Part shown: positions 51,318-62,298 of the stretch, piece after piece
How the letters are laid out: every line of letters begins with the position of its first letter
Numbering within the stretch: position 1 is the first letter of the stretch
Assembly: GCA_016758965.1 (NCBI GenBank)
Contig: JAEPRB010000144.1
Coordinates: 39,564 to 103,563, forward strand
Source: Circinella minor
Taxonomy: Eukaryota > Mucoromycota > Mucoromycetes > Mucorales > Lichtheimiaceae
Length of the DNA stretch: 64,000 nt
Direction: 5' to 3'
The notes under the pieces: generated by a model
Databases searched by the model: none
What the model was told of the DNA's origin: nothing
The model's input: only the letters and a program-made list of their open reading frames with translations
Made by a program: the position numbers and the translations under genes

Positions 51318-52972
51318 GGACGGCACCATATCAGCTACAATAACACCAGCAGGCGTCGTTCCAGCTAACCAAGTCTTACTACCATTCGCTTCTTTAACAC
51401 CAGCTTCATACACATCAATTCCATCCACGTCTGATATTGATAAGGTGAAAAATAAAGAAAATAAAATAGAGGAGATTATTGGATCGAAGCGGTTGAATGA
51501 TGTTTTATTGGTAAGAATAAGCATAAATTTTTTTTAGTTAGTTCTTTGGCCTTATCGCTACTGTTGCTTACTATTTCTTGTATTTCTTGTTCTTTGTCTC
51601 TTTTAGAGCTTTGATGACAGCTTTGACAAGCATAAACGTCAGCGCTATGTTGTCAATTATATGGTGAATGTTTCTCGAACTTGGAAACCTCAAACACATT
51701 GGAAAATTGGTACAATCAACATCACTGAAAAATTTCAACAATTTCGAAGTCGATCGATTTTTCTTTCCGATGCTAAACAGAATTTATCAGACAAACGTGT
51801 ATTATCATTGAGTAATATATTTGTAATTACTCCTTATCAACTGACCTCATGTTTACATCGATTTGAACCAAACGTTTACAAAGCAATCGTCAAAAATATC
51901 AAACGAAAAGAATTCTGGCCAGATTTACCATTTCCTGTACGAACCTGGTGTGGTATGATAGATCAGATGATTAGTCGAAACGATAGTCTTCCAGTAAGAA
52001 AACTATATGCACTGGTATACGTAATTTTGGAGATGCGTCGGACACTGCTTTTGAAGAAGAAGATTATGATGACGAAGATCAAGAAACCAAAGAAAAAGAA
52101 GACGACGATAATAACGCACATGTTAACAGTGAAGAAATTGATGATTTTCTGTTGACAACAAACATACTCTATAATCTCATTGGAACGTTTTAAAACTGGA
52201 TGTCTGACTGCTTCTTTGTTAAATCAACATTTATTGCACAGCATGTGTCTCCCTTTATTCAACCAATATTTCAGCGGATCTCCGTCCACGTACGACTAGC
52301 AGAAACACACATCAATGGCAAACCGGATTCATTATTAGCAGACTGTGTTGGCTCTTATCAAGCAACAACTGGCGATAAGTTCGACGTTTTGGCGTGTGAG
52401 GTCAAACGATGTAAAAAAAACATCTATTTCCCAAGTGCAGTCCGACTTTGTGAAATTAGGAAAAGAAATGAAAGAAATGCTGGATGCGTTATTAGACTAT
52501 GGTGTAAAATCGCCACTTGTAACTGGTATTTTAATTAAAGGTAAAAATATGACCACATATACAATGCGGCTAACAGAACAAGGCTGTTACATATTATATG
52601 AACATGGAGAATGTTCTCGCTTTTGGAATCTCCACAAGATGTTCACAGAGTTCCAGTACAGTTGAACCCCTTTTTTTGCGCAGGTGGGATTTGGCTCGAA
52701 AGCAGTGCAAAAAGCGGGGATGTGCAAAAAGTGGGGCTGAAAACATAGTAAAATCAAAGTGGGATTGTGACCAAAAGGTGTGCAAAAATCGAGGGTGCAA
52801 AAAGCGGGGTTTTACTGTAATACTTGAACATTTAATCCAATTGGCAAATTTACTTAAAGATACAACAAGAAAAATTAGCGAATGCTCACTTTCTAATGAA
52901 CCATCCCAAGCAGAAGTGAATTGGAAACAGCCTTCAGCTGGAACTCCACTTCGGACAAACGAGGAAAGATAA
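51318..52972 (+). pseudogene. Decayed gene with PD-(D/E)XK nuclease-like core
   Basis: Plus-strand coding remains in three frames. Exon-like 51318-51509 (TITPAGVVPANQVLLPF, KEN..IEEIIGSKRLNDVLL) ends at a GTAAGA donor; a TTTAG acceptor at 51605 starts SFDDSFDKHKRQRYVVNY and runs to about 52010. An acidic linker (DTAFEEEDYDDEDQETKEKE) continues in another frame. Then GKPDSLLADC, 24 residues later FDVLACEVKR, and, after a one-base slip in an A8 run (52413-52420), QSDFVKLGKEMKEML and TTYTMRLTEQGCYILYEH. The order PD, ExK, Q-x-x-x-K helix, beta strands is that of a PD-(D/E)XK fold. The 3' part is split by a MITE. It resembles an uncharacterised family I remember as expanded in Mucoromycota; whether it is a nuclease is unproven. 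Confidence 0.55.
52659..52817. mobile_element. Pogo/Tc1-mariner-like MITE (159 bp) with TA target duplication
   Basis: Ends are CAGTTGAACCCCTTTTTTT on the left and, reverse-complemented on the right, CAGTAAAACCCCGCTTTTTG, flanked on both sides by TA (52657-52658 and 52818-52819). CAGT..AACC termini plus TA duplication are hallmarks of pogo/Tigger-type elements. The interior has repeated GTGCAAAAAGCGGGG-like units in the same orientation. No transposase, so non-autonomous. It interrupts the 3' part of the decayed PD-(D/E)XK gene; an open frame running through it is fortuitous. Confidence 0.75.
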
Positions 52973-53382
52973 AAAAAAATTGTATCAAAGCCATCACCAC
53001 ACTTTGATTATTACAAGGATTCTTTTTTGCATTATTAATAACAGCAAAGTCGTTATTTTATCATCTTCTTTTTTTTTAATCACCTGTAACCCTTTGCCTT
53101 TCTTTTTTTCACGTATCACTTAATATTGGTGTAAATTTATCTTCTTACTATCTATACGATGTTGCGTCATCACGGGAATCCACTTTATCTTAGTATAGTA
53201 AAAATTCTTTTGTATATATAATACATGGACTATCGTCTTACAACACATGACATTCAAAATGTAATAAATCAATAAACCGATAATATAAAAGAGTGTAAAA
53301 TGTTATTCAATCTCTTCTTACTTCTTCTTGTCCTTATGCAAACATGTGATTACATTTTAATTTATATAAAAAACAATACATT

Positions 53383-53722
53383 GTTTCAAATACAATGTGT
53401 TTTTTCTTCTTGGTAAAGTCTCTATTTACTTTGCCTCATAAGCTATGATAGGGGTATTTTTTGCACTCTTATATATAAATATATACGTACGTACTCATCC
53501 GAACTTTCGCTTTAATCACTCGTTTGTCCGCAACCTGTATGTTCTATACATAATACAGAATAAGAATAAAAGTAGCATTGTGAATCAAATATAAAGCAAT
53601 AATAAATGCCAGCACATTTTTGTACTGGTTTCAAAATCACAGTTCATTAGTAGTTACACAACAGTTCTTTTCAGGAGTATGTATGCATATTAGTAGTAGG
53701 ATATGACAGTAATTGTTGCATA
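53383..53722 (+). repeat. Left arm of a long imperfect inverted repeat
   Basis: Aligns with the reverse complement of 54932-55293 over about 340 bp with small indels. Shared landmarks: CAAATACAATGTG at the outer end, CATAAGCTATGATAG, ACGTACGTACTCATCC, AATCACTCGTTTGTCCGCAA, ATACAGAATAAGAATAAAAG, GGTTTCAAAATCACAG and ACACAACAGTTCTTTTCAG. The arm includes the 3' end of the broken minus-strand gene at 53671-54400. Confidence 0.85.
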
Positions 53723-54400
53723 GCTGATATCTGCATATTCGATGAGGATGATAATCTGTTTGAATCAGAAGTATTTGTCAATACTGGTTGAATAGCTATG
53801 TGAAGAGAATAAGGTACTTGAACAGTCATGTTTTCATATCGAGGTACTTTGTTTGTGCTTGGTTTACTAGCGCTTAGGACTTTTCGTTTTCTATCTTCAG
53901 ACAGAACTATATCATGCACTTCCTTTCTACTTTCAGAATTCATTGACATAGATAACGACGCTGCTCTTAATTGCTCATATTTGCTATTGTAACTACGTAT
54001 AGATATTCTGGAGTTTTATAAAATATATCTTCCCCGTTGACATATACAGACCAATTCTTTGCAAATTTCATCCAATCTACTATTGTACAGTTCTTATACG
54101 TTGTCTTCATTTTTTCGTCAAACAAATACTTTTCCCTTTTTGTGTGTACAGGTAAAATTGCGAATTTTGTCCCTTATTTTTGTGCGATAAATTTATATCT
54201 TGCACCTTTTGTTGCTAGCGTGAATCCAGCGAATGTTAACAATGCTGATGTTTCAAGTGATGAATTTATTACCGTTGAAAAGTCAACATTGTCGGCTTGT
54301 ATGTTACCATCTGAAGGTATTACCTCGACTCCAAGTTCTTTAGTGAGATTATCCTGTAAGGGAGGGATTCCAAAAGCTTCCTTAGACGGTTAAAAAAATA
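53671..54400 (-). pseudogene. Broken gene inside the inverted repeat
   Basis: Minus-strand frames read in order: SKEAFGIPPLQDNLTKELG to FTLATKGARYKFIAQK and a stop (about 54400-54170); then KREKYLFDEKMKTTYK and VDWMKFAKNWSVYVNGEDIF (about 54150-54010); then, after a frame change, KYEQLRAASLSMSMNSESRK through VQVPYSLHIAIQPVL to MHTYS and a stop at 53671. The first break may be an intron (GTGCAAG to CAAAAAG); the second needs a one-base shift. I do not recognise the family. The same C-terminal peptide (M-L-Q-L-S-T-A-T-N-N-I-H-T-Y) is encoded on the plus strand at 54932-54976 in the other arm, so the two arms carry inverted copies of one gene end. Confidence 0.45.
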
Positions 54401-54770
54401 GCATTCTCATGGACTCCCGGGCTATCATAGGATTGTTCCATACCAAATGATCCACTCAGTTTGGCTACGTACTTTTGAAAATTAAACAGTAAATTTTAAA
54501 TTTTCAGATGGGTTGATATTTTTATTATCATCTAAAATACTATAGTATGATTCAATAAGACTTTCCTATTATTATGTATTCATAATTCTTCTATTTGAAA
54601 TTGACATTTTGGTCAGAAAATCCAGTTTAGATAGGCCATGCTTCTTCATGTAAAGCAAGAGAAAGCATAAATAATTAAAATAGACGAAGGGCATCCCATG
54701 TTACTAATACTAAGTAATAAAATTCCATATAAATAGGAAAGAAGAAAGGAGGTGGGTCATAGCAGAACGC

Positions 54771-54795
54771 AAAAAAAAAAAAAAAAAAAAAAAAA
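54771..54795. repeat. A25 homopolymer
   Basis: Uninterrupted A run between the broken gene and the right arm of the inverted repeat; a poly(A) scar of a retrocopy is possible but no matching retrocopy is seen. Confidence 0.8.
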
Positions 54796-54931
54796 CTGAC
54801 ATAAATATAATACAAAAGGATATAAAAAATGAAATTAACATATTTTTAGATTTTTTATGGAAGACTATAAGATCCATCTAATTTGAACAATACTATACGT
54901 AGTAAAACACGCACACTTTAATTTTATCTTA

Positions 54932-55293
54932 TATGTTGCAATTATCTACAGCTACTAATAATATACATACATACTGAAAAGAACTGTTGTGTAATTATTA
55001 ACGAGCTGTGATTTTGAAACCAGTATAAAAATGTGTTGGCATCTATTCATTGCTTATATTTAATTCCCAATGCCACTTTTATTCTTATTCTGTATTATGT
55101 ATAGAGCATATATGTATGGAAAGTAACAGGTTGCGGACAAACGAGTGATTAAAACGAAAGTTTGGATGAGTACGTACGTATATATATATATATATATATA
55201 TATAAAAGTACAAAAAATACCCCTCTATCATAGCTTATGCGCCAAAGTGAATGAAGATTTTATCAAGGAGAAAAAAACACATTGTATTTGAAC
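54932..55293 (-). repeat. Right arm of the long imperfect inverted repeat
   Basis: Inverted counterpart of 53383-53722. It has a longer (TA)n tract (about 55178-55204) than the left arm. At its inner end it encodes a short peptide homologous to the C-terminus of the gene in the left arm, followed by the same TGAAAAGAACTGTTGTGTAA. Confidence 0.85.
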
Positions 55294-58200
55294 ATTCTTG
55301 ATTATCCATCAGCCTGACTATATTTGTTAAATTATATGTTCATCTGCGGAATGATTCAATCCATCAGACATCTTATTAACTACATATTGAATGTAAGCTT
55401 CTATCATATAAAGATGTACTTAAGGAAACATAGGGTATCATCGGGATTAATTGATAGGAAAACAGCGTCTACAATTACAAAGCACAGTAAATTTTGTTGT
55501 AGATAAAAAGTACAGTAATACATGTACTTGACTTGTATATAAGAAGTTTTTTTATTTATTTTTTTTTGGGGGAGGAGATTAAAGTCCAATGTTTGTATAT
55601 AGGTTAAGATTTATTATTTTATTTATGGGAAGGCTAAATTGACCTGCACCTATAGGCTTCCTTGTGGTACATTAAGGGGGTAGAAAATAGTGTATATACA
55701 AATAGAAAGAGTGGATGTATTAACTGAAAAAACCCTCGAAAAGGGAAAAAGTTAAACTAGTAGAGGAACAAGAGAAGAAGGTATAAAAAGTAAAGAGAAT
55801 AAAGAAAAGGCATATACTGTGAAAGTGAGGTCCCGGGATGTTAATAATGAATTGATGATATTTACGTGGTAAATTATTGAGTATGAGGAGGGGGAAAGAG
55901 GGGAAATGTTTGTATATACTTTTAATCTTTTGCAAAAAAAATATTTCAACATTTCTGATATTGCTTTAAGGGGGGTTGTTTCTTTTGTTGATAATATTGT
56001 CTATTATATATAATAAAAATAAAAATTGTTACAGTTTTAGTTTTCATAGCCAAGGTGTACACCAAAAGATTACAAGCAATAATGGATGACTTTCTTATGA
56101 TTTTTCATTGAGGACAGAACAATTTCATATCAATATCGATGGAAATAAAGGAACACGAGAACCTGAAGCAGTAACAAATGAATTGATTCTACATCAACAA
56201 GGTGTTATATTGAAATACTTAAAGCCAAGAAGGATATTTTTTTTTTTTTGCGGTCGGAGTGTCAGGTAGCACGGAACCATGATTGCACAACTGAACAGGC
56301 GATTCCATTGAGTACGTATGACTTAATATAAAATATTTTTTTTTGCTGTACTCCTTGATGTAATTTGGTATAGTCAAATGATTTCTAGTGACTTTATAAA
56401 GTCCTATTTTCACAAAGAAAGACAAAAGGGGGCGAATGATACAAGAATTCATTTATATGTCATGGCAATGGGCAGCGTCCAAGAAAATAAATATACCAAG
56501 TTGCAAATATACCAATAAATGAAAAATATCGTTAGTCTAGCGTTTCATTAAAAAAAACAAGCATAGGATATCCTTGAATGGTTTTACCTCCATTATGAAA
56601 ATATAAAGTTTTGTTGAATTCTGTGAGTTAAAAAAAAGATGATAATAAGGTCCTGTTGGACGATACCCAGGATTGTAGAAGTTTCTTTTTTATTTTACAC
56701 ATATACGTATATATAAACCAGCAATCAATGAGTGGGGTATTATAATTTAACACCTGTTGCCTTTTTCCTTATACGTAGGAAATTTTTATAATTATAATAA
56801 GTTTCAAATGGATAATATCCATAACATAGAAAAACATATGAATATTAAGCTCGTTCAAGAACCATATACGAAAGATAATAAAGAAATATTGAAAGTGACC
56901 AAATTTTTTGGATAGAAAGGGAGTAAGTGTTCTTTTTACAGTCATGAACATCAGGGATACCCATGGAGTATTGTTATCTATTTATTATTATACTTTACAT
57001 GTATGATTTACATTTATCAGATAATTAATTGAATAAAATAACAGTAATAATAGTTATATATACACTACTCTACGTATAAATTGAGTATGGGGTTTTTTTT
57101 TATCGACCAGCACGCCGCAACACCTTTTGAGTCTTACGTATGATAGTTGAATCTTCGATGAAGACTCTACTACATTATTATTCGAGGCAAGTATTGATGT
57201 GCATTGTCCCTTCCCTCCCTTTTTTTTTCTTTTCCTTTTCTCTTGTATGTGATATAGTTCATTAGCGTTATATTATCTATATTTATATCATTATATATAT
57301 ATTTTTTTCTCTGTACTACTTCGACCAAATAAAGAAAAAATGATTACACACTATACACATCAATACAAAATCGAAGAATAATGCAAAATCATCAATGACC
57401 TGCCCTCCCCCCCCCACTCAAAAATAAATAAAATGCATGCATCTCTAAATGTGACTATTACCACGACTCACTACTAAAAAAGAGAGATAAAATATTAGGA
57501 TATAATATGTTCGGTTGTATTGCTATTTCAAGAACAAACATGGGAGGGGTGAGGAGGGGAAAAGGCAACCCCACATTATTATAAATGGATAAAATACGCC
57601 GTACAAAAAAAAAAAAGGAACGGAGATAACTTGATTTTGGGTGAGCCATTGCAAACGGTGCATGGATTTAAAAAAAATAATAATTTTCTATTGGATTGTT
57701 TTTTCCTCAAGCAGTTTTATGTATAAAGGAAGCACTGCAGATTGCTTCATGTTGTATTTCCAATATATACAAAGTACGGGTCACCAAGTAAGAAGGAAAA
57801 CATGTCTAAATTCTTCTTTTTTTTTTTTCATATTACATGTAGATCATTTTCTGTATAATAAACATTTGATGCATTATTAAAAGGAGAGAAAATAAAATAA
57901 AAGGTCATTGAGATTTTTTTATTGAAGTAACATGACAGATACTTTAAATGTTAGTCTATATGTGTATGTGTATGTGGTATCTCTCTCTCTCACACACAAA
58001 CACTTTATTTTATACCATTGACACCTTATACTCAAGCTGCAATAAACATATTGTACATTTGCCATTTCTACTACTACGACTATACTATTACTACTTACTG
58101 CTGCCACTAATTCATGCATCACATATTCCAATGCCATATGAATAACACGATCTATTTTAAAGTTTTTTTTTATTTAATTATAACAAAAACCAAAACCAGT

Positions 58201-60287
58201 TTAATAATGAATGCAGACATCAAAATCCACAAGCTAATAGGTTGATCACATCAATTGATAATCTTTTTTTTTGAGCTCCTTATATATTTATTATTCATAT
58301 ACACCAGTAAGTATAATAAAGAAAAGATAATTTTCAAATGTTATTCAATGACAATGTTGGTAAGTCCTAAATAATACTAAAACGCCGAACAACACATGTA
58401 CTTTGATGAGACAATCCTCTCCCCCCATACATATATATATACGTACCAAACTTAAATAGTTGTTATTGAAAACTAAGTGAATTGTAAATAAAAGATATAT
58501 GCAGGAACAAATTTATTATGTTACAGTCAATTTTATTTTATATAGTATATAGTAGATTTAGTGTTGTGTAAAATATAAAATTATCTCTTCCATAAAATGA
58601 CCATGTAAATTAAATCAAAAAATTTATTATACATTATGAGAAATACAACAATAAAAAAAAAAGCGTTACATACATTTTATTTATTGTTACATTTAAAATA
58701 ATTACTATTGTTACGTACCAACAGAACATTTTTTTTTTCTATCAGAAAATTTAATTTCTTATAATAATTACACTCGCAACCTCCCCCAAGTTGTACACCA
58801 TTTTTACTTGTTAAGAAAATTGAAATTTAGATCATTTTGTGTAACTTTAATAATTGTTTGTGTCATATTATAATATTCTTGACTTTATGTGTGTACATGG
58901 ATCACCAAATAAATGAAGTTTCCTATTGACTTGCAAAAAAAAAAAAAAATGGGGTAGGGGATATATAGTACTTGTAAACGTAGTAACCTCAATGTTTTCA
59001 CACATTACATTAGAAAAATTGTTAGTTGACCTTCACAACAGTACCTTTTTTTTTCATTTACTGCAATAATGGTCTAACTCTTATATTTTCCACACACAGA
59101 AGAATCTCATCCTTATTATTACTAGTTTATCACTGCGCTCATTCAATTATATATATACTAAGAAACAACAAGCTTCCATTACCACTACTATTACAAAAAT
59201 AACTCGGACCGTGAATCATTAAAATTCTTTCTTTATATCGGACATTTAGAACAGGTTTTTTTTTTTTTTTTTCCTGTAATAAAAATGTTTGTTATAATAA
59301 TTTAACTTTTGAACATCTAATATTCGTATTACCAAATAACAACGTGTCACTTTATTTACTTTTAAGTATCAGTAAAAAAAAAAAAACATATTGTATATAA
59401 CTATTATAAGATTTAGAACTCATTATTTATTCTCTTCAAAGTTATAGGTATTCATTAAAAAATTGAACCATATAAATGTCGTACAAAAAAAAAAAACAGA
59501 CAAACCCCCTCCTACATCTCCAAAAAAAAAAAAAAATTCATGCAATATATGAATAATGACTAGTCAAAAAAAAATAGCTAAATTTTTGTTTGTTTTCCAT
59601 TTTAACTATTTTTTTTTTTAACTAATTTTTTTTTTTTCACTATTCTACTAAAAGAGTTTTTGTTCTAATTTTTTTTATTTATTGAAAAAAAAAAAAGTTT
59701 ATTTAGTATAAAGTTAAAAGAGATTTTTTTTTTTTTTTACACACTAAAAAAATGATTTTAATTGATTCTTTTCCGTTATTCCGATTTTATGGTCATGCAC
59801 ACAAAACCTCAGTGGAGGATTTGGATCTACAAAAACATATATGAGTATAATTTTTTTTTTGTGTATTGTTTGAGGTTCGTAATTCTCTCTCTCTCTCTCT
59901 CTCTTGACATATATATCTTTTTATTTTATTTTTCTATTATTCAATTACAATTAAATATATTTATTATTAGAAGAAGAAAGAAGCTTTCAACTTAGGGCTT
60001 TTATTTATATTATTTTATACGAGTCTACCCCTTTTTTATTTTATTTTAGTGCGTCTTTTTAGATCGGTTTCACTTTCTGAGAACTAAAAAAAAAATTACC
60101 CAAATTTCCAGAAAAAATCGAAAAAAAAAGTTGTTATAAGCTTTTCTTTATTAACAAATAAAAAAAAAGTTATACCCGCCGTTTTTTTTTCCCTACCTTA
60201 TTATTATTATTATTATTTTATAACACAAAACTTACACTCTTTTATACACTTATCATCCCCACCCCCCTCTTTTAATGCCAAAAAAAA
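55294..60287. other. Gene-free AT-rich region upstream of the glycosyltransferase-like gene
   Basis: 5 kb without a supported gene. At about 56110-56230 a short plus-strand frame (QFHINIDGNKGTREPEAVTN, then ELILHQQGVILKYLKPRR) has coding-like composition and may be a remnant. The rest is homopolymers and dinucleotide repeats (CT at 59885-59904). The last 700 bp become very A/T-tract rich before the start at 60288. Confidence 0.5.
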
Positions 60288-60886
60288 ATGGATAGACTAC
60301 CATCATCTATAACTTTAGCATCTCGAAAAACCATATTGTTAATTACTGCTACCTTAATTACTTTTACTTTAATCTTTACATTCTCAGCATCTATTCGAGA
60401 ATCATCTATTCAAATATTGGAAGAACAACAATTATTAGGAGATAATACCAAAGTAGATTGTATTGCTGATACAGCAACTATTCATAAAAACAAAATTGAA
60501 AAATTAACATGGGAAAGTTGTCTTGCATCAGAAAGTGAACGTGAAACGTATTTATCTATTGTCATTGTTTCTCGAATGGATGACTATGCTGGGTAAAAAA
60601 AAAAAGTTACTTTCTTTTTTTCTTTGTGCGGTTGGAAAAAAGAAATAGAGAGGGAAACTAATAATAATAATAATAATAAAAATAATTGAAAAACTATTTA
60701 TTTATTTATTACTTGGTAACTGATAAAATCTTTTTTTTTTGTTACCTTAGTAACCAACATCATCGATTACAGAATTTTATCGATAGTGCTTATTTATTAG
60801 CTGAACATTCTCAAACCTATATGGAACTTTTAATTGTGGAATGGAATCCACCTACGGATCGTCGACGAGTTATAGATTCTTTCGTA

Positions 60887-60931
<45 letters not shown>

Positions 60932-62298
60932 GAGAAAGAAAGAAAGAGGGGGGATAGGATAAAAGAATTAACTCATAGGATGAAATATATATATATACAT
61001 ATAATAGCGTTATCGACATTCAGATTACTTGACATACCGAGTGATTACCGTACCCAAAGAAATTCATGATATATTACCTAATGTAGGAAATTCACCCCTT
61101 CATGAATTTGAAGGAAAAAATATTGGTATTCGTTTTGCACGTGGTGAATTTGTTGTTTGTACAAACCAAGGTTTGTATTTCTTTTTTTTTTAATTTTTCA
61201 GTGTGTATAAAAAATAAAGATCAAAACATTAGGGTGTTTGTTTATTTTTTTTATGTACCTGAAATAAGGATTATAATAACAGTAGAACTTTTATTAATAT
61301 TTTAAAAACTTGTGTGCTTTACAATTTAAATAATAGATGATATCTGGTCACATAATTTCCTTAATGCAGTAAAATCTCGTGTATTTAAAAAGAATGTAAT
61401 TTATTTACAACGACAAGATCAACATAATATGTAAGAACATAAGTTTTATATAAATATTTCAAATCTTTCAGTATTTATTACAAATAATTTAACAATTCAA
61501 TTATAATGAACATAAAATCTTTAAAAATATATATATATTAGTCATGATCCATTACCACCTTCTATTGTTCGTTTACCTCCATTTGCAGATGATGATACTT
61601 TATTTAATGCTTGTAAACTTGGTGATCAAGAGTGGGGTAATTATAAATTACCAGAACCTCTTAAACTTACTACTGGAAATATTCTCAAGGTAGCAGATCA
61701 AGCAGGAGATTTTACAATGGCACATCGTGAAACATGGAAAGTCCCTCGTGGTTATAGAGAAATGGGAGGTGTTGCATGGTAACTATTTATTATTATTATT
61801 AATATTGTTGTTGTTGTTGTTGTTGTTGAGGGAGAAATGGAAAGGGAAATAAATTGCATAAAACGGAAATGAATAAAGTTTTGGTAATAAAAATAGAGAG
61901 AGAATGAATGGAAATGAAATGAATATAAGCTTTAAAAGGGGGTTGGTTGGGGGGAGGAGGAAGAGAGGAGAAAAAGAAAGGAGAGAAACAAATACAAAAG
62001 ATAATAATTTTTTTATTATTTATTTAGGATGGATATTGAATTTATTTGTACAGCTGCATGGACATTTGATATTCCTGTCGTTTATGATGAAAAAGGATTT
62101 GCTTGTCATCAAGATCATCAAAATATTTGGGAATTTAATACTGAACAACATACAGATAACAAAGATATTGATATGGGAGAAATTATGCGTAAAGAAAAAG
62201 TTTATATGAATGAAGAAGGAAAATGGGCTTTACAAAATATGGATATTTGGGAACATAAATTAGAATGTCAAGAATTTCAAGGTGGTTTATGTTGGTAA
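60288..62298 (+). CDS. Type II membrane glycosyltransferase-like protein
   Basis: Start ATG at 60288 (MDRLPSSITLASRKTILL). Residues about 16-36 are a hydrophobic signal anchor, so a Golgi or ER type II protein is likely. About six exons total roughly 400 residues. The fold reads as a nucleotide-diphospho-sugar transferase: first strand YLSIVIVSRMDDYAG, then LQNFIDSAYLLAEHSQ, MELLIVEWNPPTDRR and KNIGIRFARGEFVVCTNQDDIW, where QDDIW is a DxD-like metal site. The second half has GDFTMAHRETWKVPRGYREM and WMDIEFICTAAWTFDIPVVY, a pattern like the acceptor half of GT2-like enzymes. It ends ECQEFQGGLCW. Related proteins are widespread and mostly unnamed in fungi; donor and acceptor are unknown. Intron 2 carries a T30-A12 tract right after its GTAAG donor. 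Confidence 0.78.
60889..60930. repeat. T30-A12 homopolymer hairpin in a glycosyltransferase-like gene intron
   Basis: Thirty T directly followed by about twelve A immediately after the 5' splice site; in RNA this could fold as a U/A hairpin close to the donor. Confidence 0.8.

Noticed and set aside
52598..52972. Open frame with repeated Lys-Arg-Gly-Cys units
   Set aside because: It reads straight through the MITE; the KRGC-like units are the element's internal GTGCAAAAAGCGGGG repeats, not a protein repeat.
57117..57182. Minus-strand peptide ending KTQKVLRRAGR resembling the end of a small basic protein
   Set aside because: Only about 21 codons after an AG, and no upstream exon found; chance is the simpler explanation.
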